64,000 nucleotides of DNA from the NCBI GenBank assembly GCA_964598225.1, contig CAZRBG010000002.1, forward strand, positions 124,001 through 188,000, written 5' to 3'. Below are positions 34,227 to 43,604 of the stretch, in pieces (within the stretch, counting starts at the first letter, position 1; the number at the start of each line of letters is the position of its first letter). Source of the stretch: SG8-4 sp964598225. Its GTDB lineage: Bacteria; Planctomycetota; Phycisphaerae; Sedimentisphaerales; Anaerobacaceae. The notes under the pieces were generated by a model that did not search any database, was not told the DNA's origin, and was given only the letters and a program-made list of their open reading frames with translations. Position numbers and translations under genes: made by a program.

Positions 34227-34559
34227 TTGCTTTTCACAATCAGCGGCAAACATATCGAAATAACTGAAGCGATTCGAAGGCACGCCAAGGAAAAAACCGC
34301 CAAACTTCCGAAGTACTATAACAGCATAAACAGAGTCGAGGTGATAATAGACGGCAACAAAGGCGGTGATACGAGCGTGGAGATTATCGCCAAGGCCGAG
34401 CACGGTAAGATTTTCGTTGGCACCGAAGACGGGCAGGATGCGTATAGGTGTATTGACATGGCCGTTCATAAGCTCGAGCGACAGCTCAGGAAGACAAAAA
34501 GCAAGGAGCGCGACGACAAGCATTCGGGCGGTCATCCGATTAGCCCGGAATCGATTTAA
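34227..34559 (+). CDS. hpf: Ribosome hibernation-promoting factor, short form
   Basis: 110-residue HPF/RaiA protein that binds the 30S subunit and inactivates ribosomes in stationary phase. The start is TTG, with AAGGAGAA eight bases upstream. Seen: ISGKHIEITEAIRRHAKEK, the inserted DTSVEIIAKAEHG, and DAYRCIDMAVHKLERQL. It lacks the C-terminal dimerisation domain of long HPF. Followed by ptsN, the same order as in proteobacterial rpoN-hpf-ptsN clusters, though rpoN is absent here. Confidence 0.92.
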   Translation: MLFTISGKHIEITEAIRRHAKEKTAKLPKYYNSINRVEVIIDGNKGGDTSVEIIAKAEHGKIFVGTEDGQDAYRCIDMAVHKLERQLRKTKSKERDDKHSGGHPISPESI

Positions 34560-34633
34560 CCTCTTGCTCGACTTCTACGACTTTTGGCATTTCCGGCTGA
34601 TTGAGTAACGACGGCTTTTTTGGGGCAGATGTT

Positions 34634-35107
34634 ATGAAGCTTGAGGATTTTGTCTGTTTTGAAGCAATCGTTCCGCAGTTGCAGCATCGCGATCGTGACG
34701 GAGTGATTAAGGAATTGGTTCTGTCGCTCGAGAAAGCCGGGGGGCTCGGAAAAGGCAAAAGCGATGAAATTGCCGCCGAGGTCATAAAACGAGAGAACGA
34801 AGCCAGCACCGGGATGGGCAAAGGCGTCGCGATGCCGCACGTTAAGCATAAGACGGCGAAAGACGTGATTGCCGCGGTCGGCCTTAGCGACACGGGAATC
34901 GACTTTGTGGCCCTCGACAAGGAACCGGTTTATTCTGTGATATTGTTGATCAGCCCGGTGGATGATCCCGACAAGCATCTCCAGGCGATGGAAACCGTCT
35001 TCAGGCACCTGCAGAAGGAAAAATTCCGCAGGTTTCTGAAAATGTGTAATGATTCAAAGGAAATTCACGAGCTCCTTGTAGAAGCCGATGAAGATCCCTC
35101 CTTGTAG
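34634..35107 (+). CDS. ptsN: PTS system EIIA-Ntr-like regulatory protein
   Basis: 157 residues of the fructose/mannitol-type EIIA fold. The phosphorylated His is in GVAMPHVKHK. No fused EIIB or EIIC domain, so it is a regulatory rather than transport protein. The start at 34634 begins MKLEDFVCFEAIVPQL; an upstream TTG frame exists but is less likely. It lies directly downstream of hpf and upstream of HPr and enzyme I, so the three phosphotransfer proteins form one set. Confidence 0.88.
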   Translation: MKLEDFVCFEAIVPQLQHRDRDGVIKELVLSLEKAGGLGKGKSDEIAAEVIKRENEASTGMGKGVAMPHVKHKTAKDVIAAVGLSDTGIDFVALDKEPVYSVILLISPVDDPDKHLQAMETVFRHLQKEKFRRFLKMCNDSKEIHELLVEADEDPSL

Positions 35108-35139
35108 GGAAGATTGATTTCGAGTATAACTTGACAGAC

Positions 35140-35451
35140 ATGCAGGCAGAGCCGGATTCAGTGGAAAACGACGTTCATGTAATGGAGCTCGAGATAAAGA
35201 ACTCTGACGGGCTTCACATGAGACCTGCTATGAAGTTTGTCGACATTGCCAACGGTTTCAAGAGTGATATTTCGGTGAGCAACGGAGAAACCGACGTTGA
35301 CGGCAAAAGTATAATGCAAATTACAATGTTGGCGGCTACTTTCGGAACGAAGCTGCGTATAAAAGCACAAGGCCCGGATGCACGGGAGGCGATTGAGGCT
35401 TTGCGCGAGCTTGTCGAAGAGCAGCATTTCAATGAGCCGACGCCGAATTGA
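35140..35451 (+). CDS. ptsH: Phosphocarrier protein HPr
   Basis: 103-residue HPr with an extra N-terminal stretch of about 20 residues. The active site is SDGLHMRPAMKF (normally GLHARPA), with the phospho-His intact. The Ser46 region KSIMQITMLAA keeps the regulatory Ser, so control by HPr kinase is possible; no hprK is in the window. The start is uncertain (ATG 35140 or TTG 35131; neither has a clear ribosome site). Confidence 0.88.
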   Translation: MQAEPDSVENDVHVMELEIKNSDGLHMRPAMKFVDIANGFKSDISVSNGETDVDGKSIMQITMLAATFGTKLRIKAQGPDAREAIEALRELVEEQHFNEPTPN

Positions 35452-35490
35452 TGACTCGCGGGGAGAAATTGAGTATGAAAGAGATGCCTT

Positions 35491-37230
35491 ATGGAGATTA
35501 AAAAGGGCATAGCAGTCTCGCCGGGTATTTCGATTGCCAAGTTGCTGATTATAGATTCCGAAGACTATCGCATCCCTCGAAGGTCGATAAAGCCTTCGCA
35601 GAGGATGACGGAAGTTCGGCGCATCAGAAACGCTTTCAAGGACGCTATCGTCGAGCTTACCCATCTCGACGCCGCACGGGCTCCTTCCGAAAGCGGCAAG
35701 ATAAAGGATATTTTCGCCGTACACCTGCGTTTTCTGCGCGACCGCAGCATGCGCAAGAAAATGACCGATATGGTCCATTCCGAACTCGTAACCGGGGCGT
35801 ACGCCGTCTCCAGCGTACTGCGTGAAATCGCACAGCATTTCAGCAAATCCGAAGACGCTTATATAAGCGAGCGTGCCGCGGATATTTACGACATCGAACG
35901 GCGCCTGCTCAAGCACCTGCTCGGCAAGAAACGCGATTCTATCGGAAAACTCAACCAGGAGGTCGTGGTTGTAGCACGCGAGCTGAGCCCCACAGAAACG
36001 GCCGGTTTCGATAAGAAATACGTCAAGGGGATCGCAAGCGATGCCGGCGGGCGAACCAGTCACGCGGCTATAGTTGCCCGCTCGCTGGCTATCCCGGCGG
36101 TTGTCGCTCTCGAGGATCTCACCTCCTGTGTCAGAGGCGGCGACAGCATCATCGTCGACGGCAACCGGGGCATCGTTATCGTTAATCCGGATGACGATAC
36201 GATCAGACAGTACGAGCGGTACTCGCAGGATTTCGTCGAACTCGAGCATCGGCTCGACGCGATCAGGCAAGAGCCCGCAGTAACACGCGACGGCACGAGG
36301 ATCGTCCTTCTGGGCAACATCGAGTTTCCGGACGAGGCCGAAACGGTTATACAGAAAGGCGGCGACGGCATCGGACTTTACCGCACCGAGTTCCTCTATC
36401 TCAATACCGACACCGAGCCGAGCGAACAGGACCACTACAAGGCTTACGCCAGGACTATTGACGTCCTCGCCGGCAAGCCCGTCGTAATCCGAACGCTCGA
36501 CCTCGGCGCCGACAAATATACCCAGAACAAACGTGCCGCGCCCGAACCCAATCCCTTTTTGGGGCTGCGGTCGATTCGATTCTGCCTGCAAAATCTCACC
36601 ATGTTCAAGACACAACTGCGGGCCATTCTCCGCGCATCGGTTCTCGGCGATGTTAAGATCATGTTCCCGCTGATCACCAATCTCCACGAGCTTATGCAGG
36701 CCAAGATGATCCTGCGAGACGTAATGGAAGATCTCGACGAACAATCCATTCCATACAACAGGGATATCCAGATCGGGATCATGATCGAAACGCCTTCGGC
36801 GGCCCTGACTGCGTGCTCGCTGGCCGACGATTGCGATTTCTTCAGCATCGGAACCAACGACCTGACCCAGTACACACTGGCCGTCGACCGGGGTAACGAA
36901 CAGGTCTCGATGCTGTATTCGTCGGCCGATCCGGCCGTCCTGCGGCTGATTCGCACCGTCGTTCAGGACGCCCACAAGGCGCAGATAGACCTGAGCGTCT
37001 GCGGCGAGATGGCTTCCGAGCCCGAGCACGTCATGCTGCTGCTGGGAATAGGCGTCAGGACGCTGTCGCTTTCGGTGCCGATGATACCCGAGATAAAGCA
37101 GATCATTCGCTCGGTCACGATGGAGGACTGCAACAAGATCGCGCGAAAAGTCCTGAGCATGAACTCCGAGCGGCAAATCTCAGCCTACCTCCGCAACGCC
37201 GCAACAAAAATCCTCCCGGAAGCGTTTTAA
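35491..37230 (+). CDS. ptsI: PTS enzyme I (phosphoenolpyruvate-protein phosphotransferase)
   Basis: 579 residues. Phospho-His in GGRTSHAAIVARSLAIPAVV (20 residues, mid-protein), PEP-binding GLYRTEFLYL and IGIMIETPSA, and the active-site Cys loop DLSVCGEMAS. Transfers phosphate from PEP to HPr. With only HPr and an EIIA-Ntr-like protein nearby and no membrane EIIC, the set probably regulates rather than transports. High GC makes a long antisense frame over this gene, which I reject. Confidence 0.94.
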   Translation: MEIKKGIAVSPGISIAKLLIIDSEDYRIPRRSIKPSQRMTEVRRIRNAFKDAIVELTHLDAARAPSESGKIKDIFAVHLRFLRDRSMRKKMTDMVHSELVTGAYAVSSVLREIAQHFSKSEDAYISERAADIYDIERRLLKHLLGKKRDSIGKLNQEVVVVARELSPTETAGFDKKYVKGIASDAGGRTSHAAIVARSLAIPAVVALEDLTSCVRGGDSIIVDGNRGIVIVNPDDDTIRQYERYSQDFVELEHRLDAIRQEPAVTRDGTRIVLLGNIEFPDEAETVIQKGGDGIGLYRTEFLYLNTDTEPSEQDHYKAYARTIDVLAGKPVVIRTLDLGADKYTQNKRAAPEPNPFLGLRSIRFCLQNLTMFKTQLRAILRASVLGDVKIMFPLITNLHELMQAKMILRDVMEDLDEQSIPYNRDIQIGIMIETPSAALTACSLADDCDFFSIGTNDLTQYTLAVDRGNEQVSMLYSSADPAVLRLIRTVVQDAHKAQIDLSVCGEMASEPEHVMLLLGIGVRTLSLSVPMIPEIKQIIRSVTMEDCNKIARKVLSMNSERQISAYLRNAATKILPEAF

Positions 37231-37570
37231 TTCTGCCTTATTGCTTTCCTGCCGCCGGATCGACGCGGCAGCTATACCGGTGCAAATGGACGCCATTATG
37301 TACCGCGATCTTTTTAGCAGGCGCTGCGCCTTTCGATAGGCGATTGATGAGCCGACGAGACCGAGAAGCCACACAACGAAGCCGCTTGCCAGCGGTGCTG
37401 CCATCCGCTGACACGGATAGGTTGCCCTCGATGGTTTGGGTATCACCCGGAGCAGAAGCCAGATGAGTGAAACCAGGCCGGTTAGCGGAAGAGTCCAGAG
37501 CAGGTACTGATCGGATCGCTACTGAAACGGTACTGGAAGCCGTAGAAAATGATTGCCAAAGAGAATTAGA
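37231..37570 (-). pseudogene. Possible frameshifted membrane-protein remnant
   Basis: Two minus-strand frames carry hydrophobic stretches that would join by one frameshift near 37510-37530: LAIIFYGFQYRF, then YLLWTLPLTGLVSLIWLLLR and ASGFVVWLLGLVGSSIAY followed by a basic AYRKAQRLLKRS. No intact start, and the frame runs on into the 3' end of ptsI on the other strand. It looks like the leftover of a small polytopic protein. Confidence 0.3.
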
Positions 37571-37586
37571 TGAACATCGTGGAAGC

Positions 37587-37892
37587 CTATGCAATCGGCG
37601 TTTTGTTGGAACTTCTAATGTCCCAGAACTTGCATATCATTTTGAACAGTTCCCGGTCGTCGCCAATGTGGTAGAAAGATTTCAGGAAAGTAACGTCGTC
37701 TTCAGGTAAATTCTGAAAACGGATGTAAAAATCCGCTTCGGCTTTTGCCGTGCCATCGAACCACCTCATCGTGTTCCACATACGGTTTTGCTGTTCGGCT
37801 TTGGACTTGCTTACCTGGGGAGTGTTTTTTTCCGATTCAGACATTACTGGCGTGAGAGATGCTTGCTGAGATTGACCCATTCCGGCCTCCAT
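37587..37892 (-). CDS. Hypothetical protein (101 aa)
   Basis: A GGAAGGAAAGGAAAG purine run lies just before the ATG at 37892. The first 35 residues are polar and probably disordered (QSQQASLTPVMSESEKNTPQ); the rest looks folded: MRWFDGTAKAEADFYIRFQN and HIGDDRELFKMICKFWD. No family recognised. Isolated gene. Confidence 0.55.
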   Translation of the reverse strand: MEAGMGQSQQASLTPVMSESEKNTPQVSKSKAEQQNRMWNTMRWFDGTAKAEADFYIRFQNLPEDDVTFLKSFYHIGDDRELFKMICKFWDIRSSNKTPIA

Positions 37893-38275
37893 ACGGCTTT
37901 CCTTTCCTTCCGAGGTTACCCTGCGAAAGTTTCTTGCTTAACCATGAAATTCATACCGGCCGCCAAAACTGCCTGCGACACAGCAATCATCGACCGGTTG
38001 CGGGCACCACTTTAGCACGAGACGCTAAATCTTCGTCGATTGAGAATAATTTGAAAAGACCAACACTTGTATGGAGAGCAATCCCTCCAGTGTGCTCTTC
38101 CTTCGGCACGCTTCGCGGCTGGGACGGCCTTACCTTTGTCCTCTGAAATCTATTGTTCTTGTCATTCGTGCGCCGCAATGGCATCCTTACGGACAAACGA
38201 TTGGAAGTCGAATCAGAGGACGAACACCGAGCACCGCCAACTCCCAAGATCCAGCGAGGGTGTACGACCGGCGAA
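37893..38275. other. Intergenic stretch without recognised content
   Basis: About 380 bases between the divergently placed hypothetical gene and the 3' end of purE. I see no gene, strong hairpin or known repeat. Confidence 0.4.
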
Positions 38276-38779
38276 CTATTGCAGGGCGGCGTCCTTGGCG
38301 ATTACCTTTTCTTTCTGGGTTTTCTTGAAATCGACCATTTTGTCGGCGAGCGCCTCATCGGAGAGGGCCAAAATCTGCACAGCGAAGACGGCGGCGTTTT
38401 TGGCGCCGGCTTTTCCGATTCCCATGCTCGCCACGGGCACGCCGGGCGGCATCTGAACCGTGCTCAACAGGGCGTCCATACCGCCAAGACCCTGGCCCGA
38501 ATCCAGCGGGACACCGATTACGGGCAGGGAAACTTTGGCGGCCATCGCCCCGGCCAGGTGGGCCGCCATGCCGGCCGCGGCTATGATTACCTTGATGCCG
38601 TTTGGGGCGGCGTTCTTGGCGAAATCGGCCGCGATTTCCGGGGTCCGGTGGGCCGACATTATTTTCACTATTGGTTTGATGCCGAAGTCGCCGAGCTGGT
38701 CGATGCAGCTTTGCATGACGGCCAGATCGCTGTCCGAGCCCATTACTATCGCTACCGGTGCATTTTTTTCCGATGTCAT
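38276..38779 (-). CDS. purE: N5-carboxyaminoimidazole ribonucleotide mutase
   Basis: 167-residue PurE, purine synthesis. The N-terminal signature VAIVMGSDSDLAVMQ, SAHRTPEIAADFA with the catalytic His and IIAAAGMAAHLAG are intact; SGQGLGGMDALLS follows. The ATG at 38779 is preferred over a TTG six codons upstream. No purK adjacent. Confidence 0.95.
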   Translation of the reverse strand: MTSEKNAPVAIVMGSDSDLAVMQSCIDQLGDFGIKPIVKIMSAHRTPEIAADFAKNAAPNGIKVIIAAAGMAAHLAGAMAAKVSLPVIGVPLDSGQGLGGMDALLSTVQMPPGVPVASMGIGKAGAKNAAVFAVQILALSDEALADKMVDFKKTQKEKVIAKDAALQ

Positions 38780-38972
38780 GTCGTATTCTCTTGACAAGAA
38801 GTTACAAATTGTTCAGTTTAATAAGCGGCAACGATAACAACCCGACGGCTCCGAAGCAAGCGCAAATATGTGCGTTTGATGTTGCGGAGCGAAGTTGTAC
38901 GATCGGGTGGATATGAAGTGATAGTCTCGCACTGCGCGGGACGCCTTACGGCGCTGCTTGGGAGCTTACAAA

Positions 38973-39848
38973 ATGCAGACGAGAAAAGCTATTGTTGCGG
39001 GCCGGTTTTACCCCGGCCAGCACGAATCCTGCGTCGATCAGATCAATGAATGCCTCGAGGCAAGGTCTCTAAGCGAGCCCTTGCCCGAAACGATATCGGC
39101 CGGTATTGTCCCTCATGCCGGCTGGACGTTCAGCGGCAGTCTCGCCGCGATGGTGTTCTGGGCGATGAAGCAGCAACATGAAAAGGTCAACACGTTCGTG
39201 ATATTCGGCGCCGCCCACAGCTTTTTGGGCTCTGAGCCGGCGGTTTGTGACCAGGGTGTATGGCAGACGCCGCTCGGCGATATTTTCGTCGATGATGAGC
39301 TGGCCGAAGCCGTACTGGCCGATGGCGCAGCGATCGCAGATCCACACGCTCACCTGTCCGAGCACAGTATTGAGGTGCAGGTGCCATTCATGCAGTATCT
39401 GTTTCCGGGTGCGAAGATTTTGCCGATTGTCGTGCCGCCCGTCGAGCAGGCGATTGGATTAGGCACGAATATCGGTCGGATAGTGGCGAATCAGGAGAAC
39501 AAGAAGATCGTATGCCTTGGCTCGACAGACCTGACTCATTATGGCCCGCGGTACGGATTCACGCCGCAGGGAATCGGCCAGGAGCCGCTGAAGTGGGCAC
39601 AGGGCAAGAATGATAAGGAGTTCATCGATCTGGCTCTGGAACTCAAGGCCGCCGAATTGCTGGCAAACGCAGCGAAGAACGGCAACGCTTGCGGTCCGGG
39701 CGCTGCGGCGGCAACAGTTGCATTCGCTAAACAGACAGGCTGCAAACGCGGCCGGTTACTCGGCCACACAAGCAGCAACGAGATAATGCAGGAGAAAATG
39801 GGCACCACCAGCACCGACTCTGTCGGCTATGCCGCGATCATTTTCTGA
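38973..39848 (+). CDS. MEMO1 family protein (AmmeMemoRadiSam system protein B)
   Basis: 291 residues. Opening TRKAIVAGRFYPG, GIVPHAGWTFSG, FGAAHSFLG, EHSIEVQVPF and STDLTHYGPRYGF give the conserved His/Asp/Cys pocket of the MEMO fold, related to class III extradiol dioxygenases. In bacteria it usually sits with AMMECR1 and a radical SAM enzyme; neither is here. Function unknown. Start at the ATG with GGGAGC upstream. Confidence 0.88.
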   Translation: MQTRKAIVAGRFYPGQHESCVDQINECLEARSLSEPLPETISAGIVPHAGWTFSGSLAAMVFWAMKQQHEKVNTFVIFGAAHSFLGSEPAVCDQGVWQTPLGDIFVDDELAEAVLADGAAIADPHAHLSEHSIEVQVPFMQYLFPGAKILPIVVPPVEQAIGLGTNIGRIVANQENKKIVCLGSTDLTHYGPRYGFTPQGIGQEPLKWAQGKNDKEFIDLALELKAAELLANAAKNGNACGPGAAAATVAFAKQTGCKRGRLLGHTSSNEIMQEKMGTTSTDSVGYAAIIF

Positions 39849-39932
39849 CCCGGAAGAAGGGTTGCGTGGCTTCGCTGCAGGCCGTCATTCCTGCGCAGCA
39901 ATGACAACGACCTGCGGGCGGGAAAAAAGCAC

Positions 39933-39962
39933 GGTAGGATGTGTTGTACCGCATACCCTACC
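39933..39962. repeat. TAGGATG-type palindrome at the end of the PQQ-protein gene
   Basis: GGTAGGATGTG...CATACCCTACC. Read on the minus strand, its CGGTAGGGTATG supplies the TAG stop of the 39958-43104 gene. About 50 bases away, near 39885, is GTCATTCCTGCGCAGCAATG, a relative of the dRS3-like repeat. Confidence 0.6.
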
Positions 39963-42900
39963 GACTTTCTCCAAAGCAGATGATCCTGCCGTCGGCGGTA
40001 CAGATGTACAACCGGCCGTCCGCTGCCGCCAGAGAATCCCAGACCGGGGCGGCATCGAGCTTGTACTCTGCCAGCTTGCTGCCGTCCTTGGCAGAAGCGG
40101 CCCACAGGACGCCGCCTAACTTGCCTTCGTATGCCTGCTCGTATTTTGCTACGGGATTCCTGGGTGGGAAGTAGGCCCGTGTGCCTGCGATAAAAAGGAC
40201 ATCGCCCGCCAGAACCATAGCTTTGCCGGTAATGGGGATGTTGGTGCTCCATCTCTCGGCGGATTTTGTGTTACTGGTGGACTTAGTTCTTCTCCGCTGT
40301 CTTTTTTCGACTTTTTCTTCGGCCGGGTTGGCATCTCTGAGCGTTCCGGCTACGAGCCTGTATCCCTTGATGCGCGGATCGAAATACGAGTGACGGTGGA
40401 CCGGAAAGCCGCGGACCTCGTAGTAGTTTTTGCCGTCAACTACGAGAATATCTCCGGAAGGGGGCCTGACCTTAGTCTTTCCCCTGAAGCCTCCGTTGTG
40501 AGGTATCGTCCAGTATGTTCTGTGCTGGGGACTGCCGTCGAGAAAGCCTGCCGAGGGTAGAACGTGCGGGCCGCCTTCGGTATCGGTCAGGTCGGTCGAG
40601 AATGCCTTATGCCGCAGATAGAGTCGCCGGCCGTCTGTGACGAAGATGTCGTTCTTGAAGCCCTTGTTCTGCGTAGCCGGCAAGCCCGTCTCGTCGGCGA
40701 ACGGGCCGTAGACCTGTCGGCTGTGCTCAAGTCGGCCCGTTCGTGCATCGAGAGCATAGAGAAATATGCCGCCGTCGAGGAAGGAGCTTCTGCCCGCGGC
40801 GAAATAAATCTTGTCATCCCGGACGAGCACGCTGCCAAAAACCGGCCAGGCCGATTCCAGTTGACCGAAGGCGCCGATCAACCTGTCCGGCAGGTCTTTG
40901 AATCGCCATACGAGGGCGCCGTCGGATGCTCTTACGCAATGGACCCAGCCGTCTCGCGAGCCGAAGACAACCGTTCCCTGGTAGTATGCTGGCGGCGAAT
41001 CCACTCTCCCACCAGCCACATACGACCACACTTTCGTGCCGTCGGAGGCGTTGAGGGCATGGACCGTGTGAGTATCGACATCAGACACGAAGATTTTACC
41101 GCCGGCTGCGATCGGTGCGCTCGGAGTCGTGCGAAACTTGATATTCCAGAGAGGCGACACCCTGGCGGGAACGGTTACCGATGTGACGCCACTTCGCCTG
41201 CCGTCATGTCTGTATGTCGGCCAATCTTCCGGATTGACTATTTTCAATTGACTATTGTCTACTTGGTCGTATGCGGGGCCTTTTACGAGTCGGGGATTGC
41301 GTCTGACTTCAATTGCTTGGTCGGAGGACTTGAGGGTTTTCTCTGTTGCGAATGCGTTGAAGTTGTTGACCATTGCTCCTATGCTGCACTGGCAGGAGTA
41401 GGGCGGGGCATAGAGCAGCCCGTTGCAAGGCAGCACTCCCATGCCGCAGGTGCCGCGAGTCCAGTGGTTGGGGAATTCTTTGTGCGTAGCGAGGTCCAAA
41501 AAGTCGGCGCCGCCGGTCTTACTGTTGATGTAGAAGCGATTCGTGATGAAGTTACGGTAACATCGGTCGTGGCTCATCGGTCCTTTCATGCGCTGCCGAA
41601 TCGTCGTCAGCTTCTGTCCGGTCTCGATGTCGTAACTCGTCGGCTGCTTGCTGCCGCCCGTCCAGACCGCTCCGGCGGCAACGTAAAGGTCGGCAGCCTT
41701 TTCATAATTATTGGCTATGGGCGCTCGCCATTGCTCTGAGCCGTCTTCAAGCGAATAAGCGCCGAATGTTTTGCCTTGCTGAGCGTATACAACCGAATCG
41801 GCGAGTACTACTGCGTTGGCTTCGGTGCCGTCTCCGCCTTCGATCTGTTTCTCGACGCTCCAAATCTTCTTTCCGGTTTTAGGATCGATACAGAACAGGC
41901 CGCCGGAAGTCTGATAGACCGCGTGCCTTCCTTTGATCGCAAGTGAGCAGCCGGTATAGCTGTGGATGCTTTCGATCCTCCAGAGTTTGTCACCCGAGTT
42001 GGCGTTAATGGCGATAATCGAACAGACAGGATCGGCTTTGTCGTGTGACTCCCGCGTATAGGCTCCGCGAAAACCTGTACCGCCGAACGGCGCGTTGGGA
42101 TCGGAGCCGCCGAGGTTCACGCCCCGCCAGGGTTCGGGCTTGACGATGTTATACCGAGCAGCATTCATGCGGTCACCGACTACCACAAAAAGGATGCCCC
42201 GGTCGTATGCGAACTCCTGTGTGAGCCGTGTTTCCTTGTACGTCCTGATGACTTTGCCGGTCGCGGCATCGAAAGCCCTGACCGGTGCATTCAGTCCGGG
42301 CGTGCAATAAACAGTATCGCCGATAGCTGCAAGGCGTCGCTGCAACTGGACCGCCATGTCTTTGACGTATCGCGTTACAGGTTCCCAATCCGGAAAATCG
42401 TGCCGCCATAGCTCAAGGCCGTTGAAAGCATCGCGAGCGATCAGCGACCATCGTCCGGGCAGAAACGGGTGCTCCGGCGTAGCGCGGTCCTCTATGGTAA
42501 ACAGTCGCCCGTTCGAGGAGACCATACTCACAACTGTTGGGATGGCCATGTGCGACCGGCTCCAGGCCGGCTCATCGACCCACTGAAGATGCCGCGGCGG
42601 CCCCACAACCGAGTCGTGCGCGACGGCGTTGTTATCAGCATCGTGTAGATACTGTCGCCATTCGTCTATCTCGGGCGGCACCTTTTTGACGGTTTTACTC
42701 CACTTTTGTCCTCGGCGGATCAAAACCGTGCCGTTCGGCACGAGCACACGCATAATCTCATCGATGCCGATTCCATCCAACTTTTGCGCGATCAGCAGGT
42801 TGACTACGTTGTCCGCATAAGGCAGCCTGCTGCCGGTGAGCGTCATGACCGAAACGCGCCCGTACAGTTGCTTTGATGAGATGTAATCGCGTGCTCTTTT

Positions 42901-43104
42901 AACGTTGTCGGTATTTCGGTCGAGGCCGTGCACGAGACAGCGATCATTAACGAGCAGGTCGACAGTCTTGTCGCCATCGCCGCATCCGAGATGAACGGCT
43001 ATTCCTCCTTTGAAACCGTGTGATCGGACAAGCTCGCCCAGATCTTGCCCGAAGACGGGTTGAAGCAGGAAACAACATACAGCGATCAATTGAGCCGATT
43101 TCAT
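39958..43104 (-). CDS. Secreted PQQ-propeller protein with N-terminal methyltransferase-like domain
   Basis: 1048 residues. A clear signal peptide (MKSAQLIAVCCFLLQPVFGQ) is followed directly by a class I SAM-methyltransferase-like domain (about 25-135): motif I AVHLGCGDGDKT, acidic loop GLDRNTDNVKRA, then LPYADNVVNLLIA and IMRVLVPNGTVLI. A long region with repeated quinoprotein/BamB-like blades follows (SLIARDAFNGLELWRHDFPD, KLWRIESIHSYTG, VHALNASDGTKVWSYVAGG, WAASAKDGSKLAEY). No SAM is expected outside the cytoplasm, so the head may be a structural relic or bind something else. Known as an architecture in Planctomycetes genomes; function unknown. Confidence 0.82.
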   Translation of the reverse strand: MKSAQLIAVCCFLLQPVFGQDLGELVRSHGFKGGIAVHLGCGDGDKTVDLLVNDRCLVHGLDRNTDNVKRARDYISSKQLYGRVSVMTLTGSRLPYADNVVNLLIAQKLDGIGIDEIMRVLVPNGTVLIRRGQKWSKTVKKVPPEIDEWRQYLHDADNNAVAHDSVVGPPRHLQWVDEPAWSRSHMAIPTVVSMVSSNGRLFTIEDRATPEHPFLPGRWSLIARDAFNGLELWRHDFPDWEPVTRYVKDMAVQLQRRLAAIGDTVYCTPGLNAPVRAFDAATGKVIRTYKETRLTQEFAYDRGILFVVVGDRMNAARYNIVKPEPWRGVNLGGSDPNAPFGGTGFRGAYTRESHDKADPVCSIIAINANSGDKLWRIESIHSYTGCSLAIKGRHAVYQTSGGLFCIDPKTGKKIWSVEKQIEGGDGTEANAVVLADSVVYAQQGKTFGAYSLEDGSEQWRAPIANNYEKAADLYVAAGAVWTGGSKQPTSYDIETGQKLTTIRQRMKGPMSHDRCYRNFITNRFYINSKTGGADFLDLATHKEFPNHWTRGTCGMGVLPCNGLLYAPPYSCQCSIGAMVNNFNAFATEKTLKSSDQAIEVRRNPRLVKGPAYDQVDNSQLKIVNPEDWPTYRHDGRRSGVTSVTVPARVSPLWNIKFRTTPSAPIAAGGKIFVSDVDTHTVHALNASDGTKVWSYVAGGRVDSPPAYYQGTVVFGSRDGWVHCVRASDGALVWRFKDLPDRLIGAFGQLESAWPVFGSVLVRDDKIYFAAGRSSFLDGGIFLYALDARTGRLEHSRQVYGPFADETGLPATQNKGFKNDIFVTDGRRLYLRHKAFSTDLTDTEGGPHVLPSAGFLDGSPQHRTYWTIPHNGGFRGKTKVRPPSGDILVVDGKNYYEVRGFPVHRHSYFDPRIKGYRLVAGTLRDANPAEEKVEKRQRRRTKSTSNTKSAERWSTNIPITGKAMVLAGDVLFIAGTRAYFPPRNPVAKYEQAYEGKLGGVLWAASAKDGSKLAEYKLDAAPVWDSLAAADGRLYICTADGRIICFGESR

Positions 43105-43239
43105 ATAAAGCCTTTCATTACAAGAACGCGGCGTCCAGGTATGCGTTTATACCATAAGGCGAGTGTTCGGACAACCTGTGAGTCCGGCGCGTGGCTGCTC
43201 GGCGAGAAGTGCTGACAGGAGTTTCGCAAAACTCCGGTG

Positions 43240-43449
43240 TTAGTCTTTATCGTTTCCCTTATCAAGAGAGCTGGCCAGTGCTGCGATGCGAATCTCCAGT
43301 CGCTTGATCTCTCTCTTGATGCTGTTTCTGTGAATCATCTGCCAGCGCGAAACCAGCATTTCCATCGCTGCGACCCTGCCACTCTGACAGTCCATCACCA
43401 GAATTTCGTCAGCAATCTGTTCTAACGATCTATCCATTCTATCTATCAT
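43240..43449 (-). CDS. Truncated sigma-region-2-like small protein (about 69 aa)
   Basis: The first half (LEQIADEILVMDCQSGRVAA, then MEMLVSRWQ) matches the start of ECF sigma region 2 as used in Planctomycetes, but after RWQ the sequence changes to a basic coiled-coil-like helix (REIKRLEIRIAALASSL) and ends; regions 2.2-4 are missing. It could be a decayed sigma factor or a small protein that mimics the core-binding helix. The start is uncertain (ATG 43449 or 43437). Confidence 0.5.
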   Translation of the reverse strand: MIDRMDRSLEQIADEILVMDCQSGRVAAMEMLVSRWQMIHRNSIKREIKRLEIRIAALASSLDKGNDKD

Positions 43450-43604
43450 AGTCCATCTCAATAGCCGTATGGTTCATTTTCTTCTCGAAGATTTCTAATA
43501 TTGGGATATAATGATCTGTGCAGATATACAAAAGGAAGCTTAATAGTATGTGATCTATGCACTATAGACTCATCACTATGAACTCAAGAAAGTGAGGTCG
43601 TCAA

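Noticed and set aside
35158..37176. Long open frame antisense to enzyme I
   Set aside because: It mirrors the codon structure of ptsI, has no family similarity and no ribosome site.
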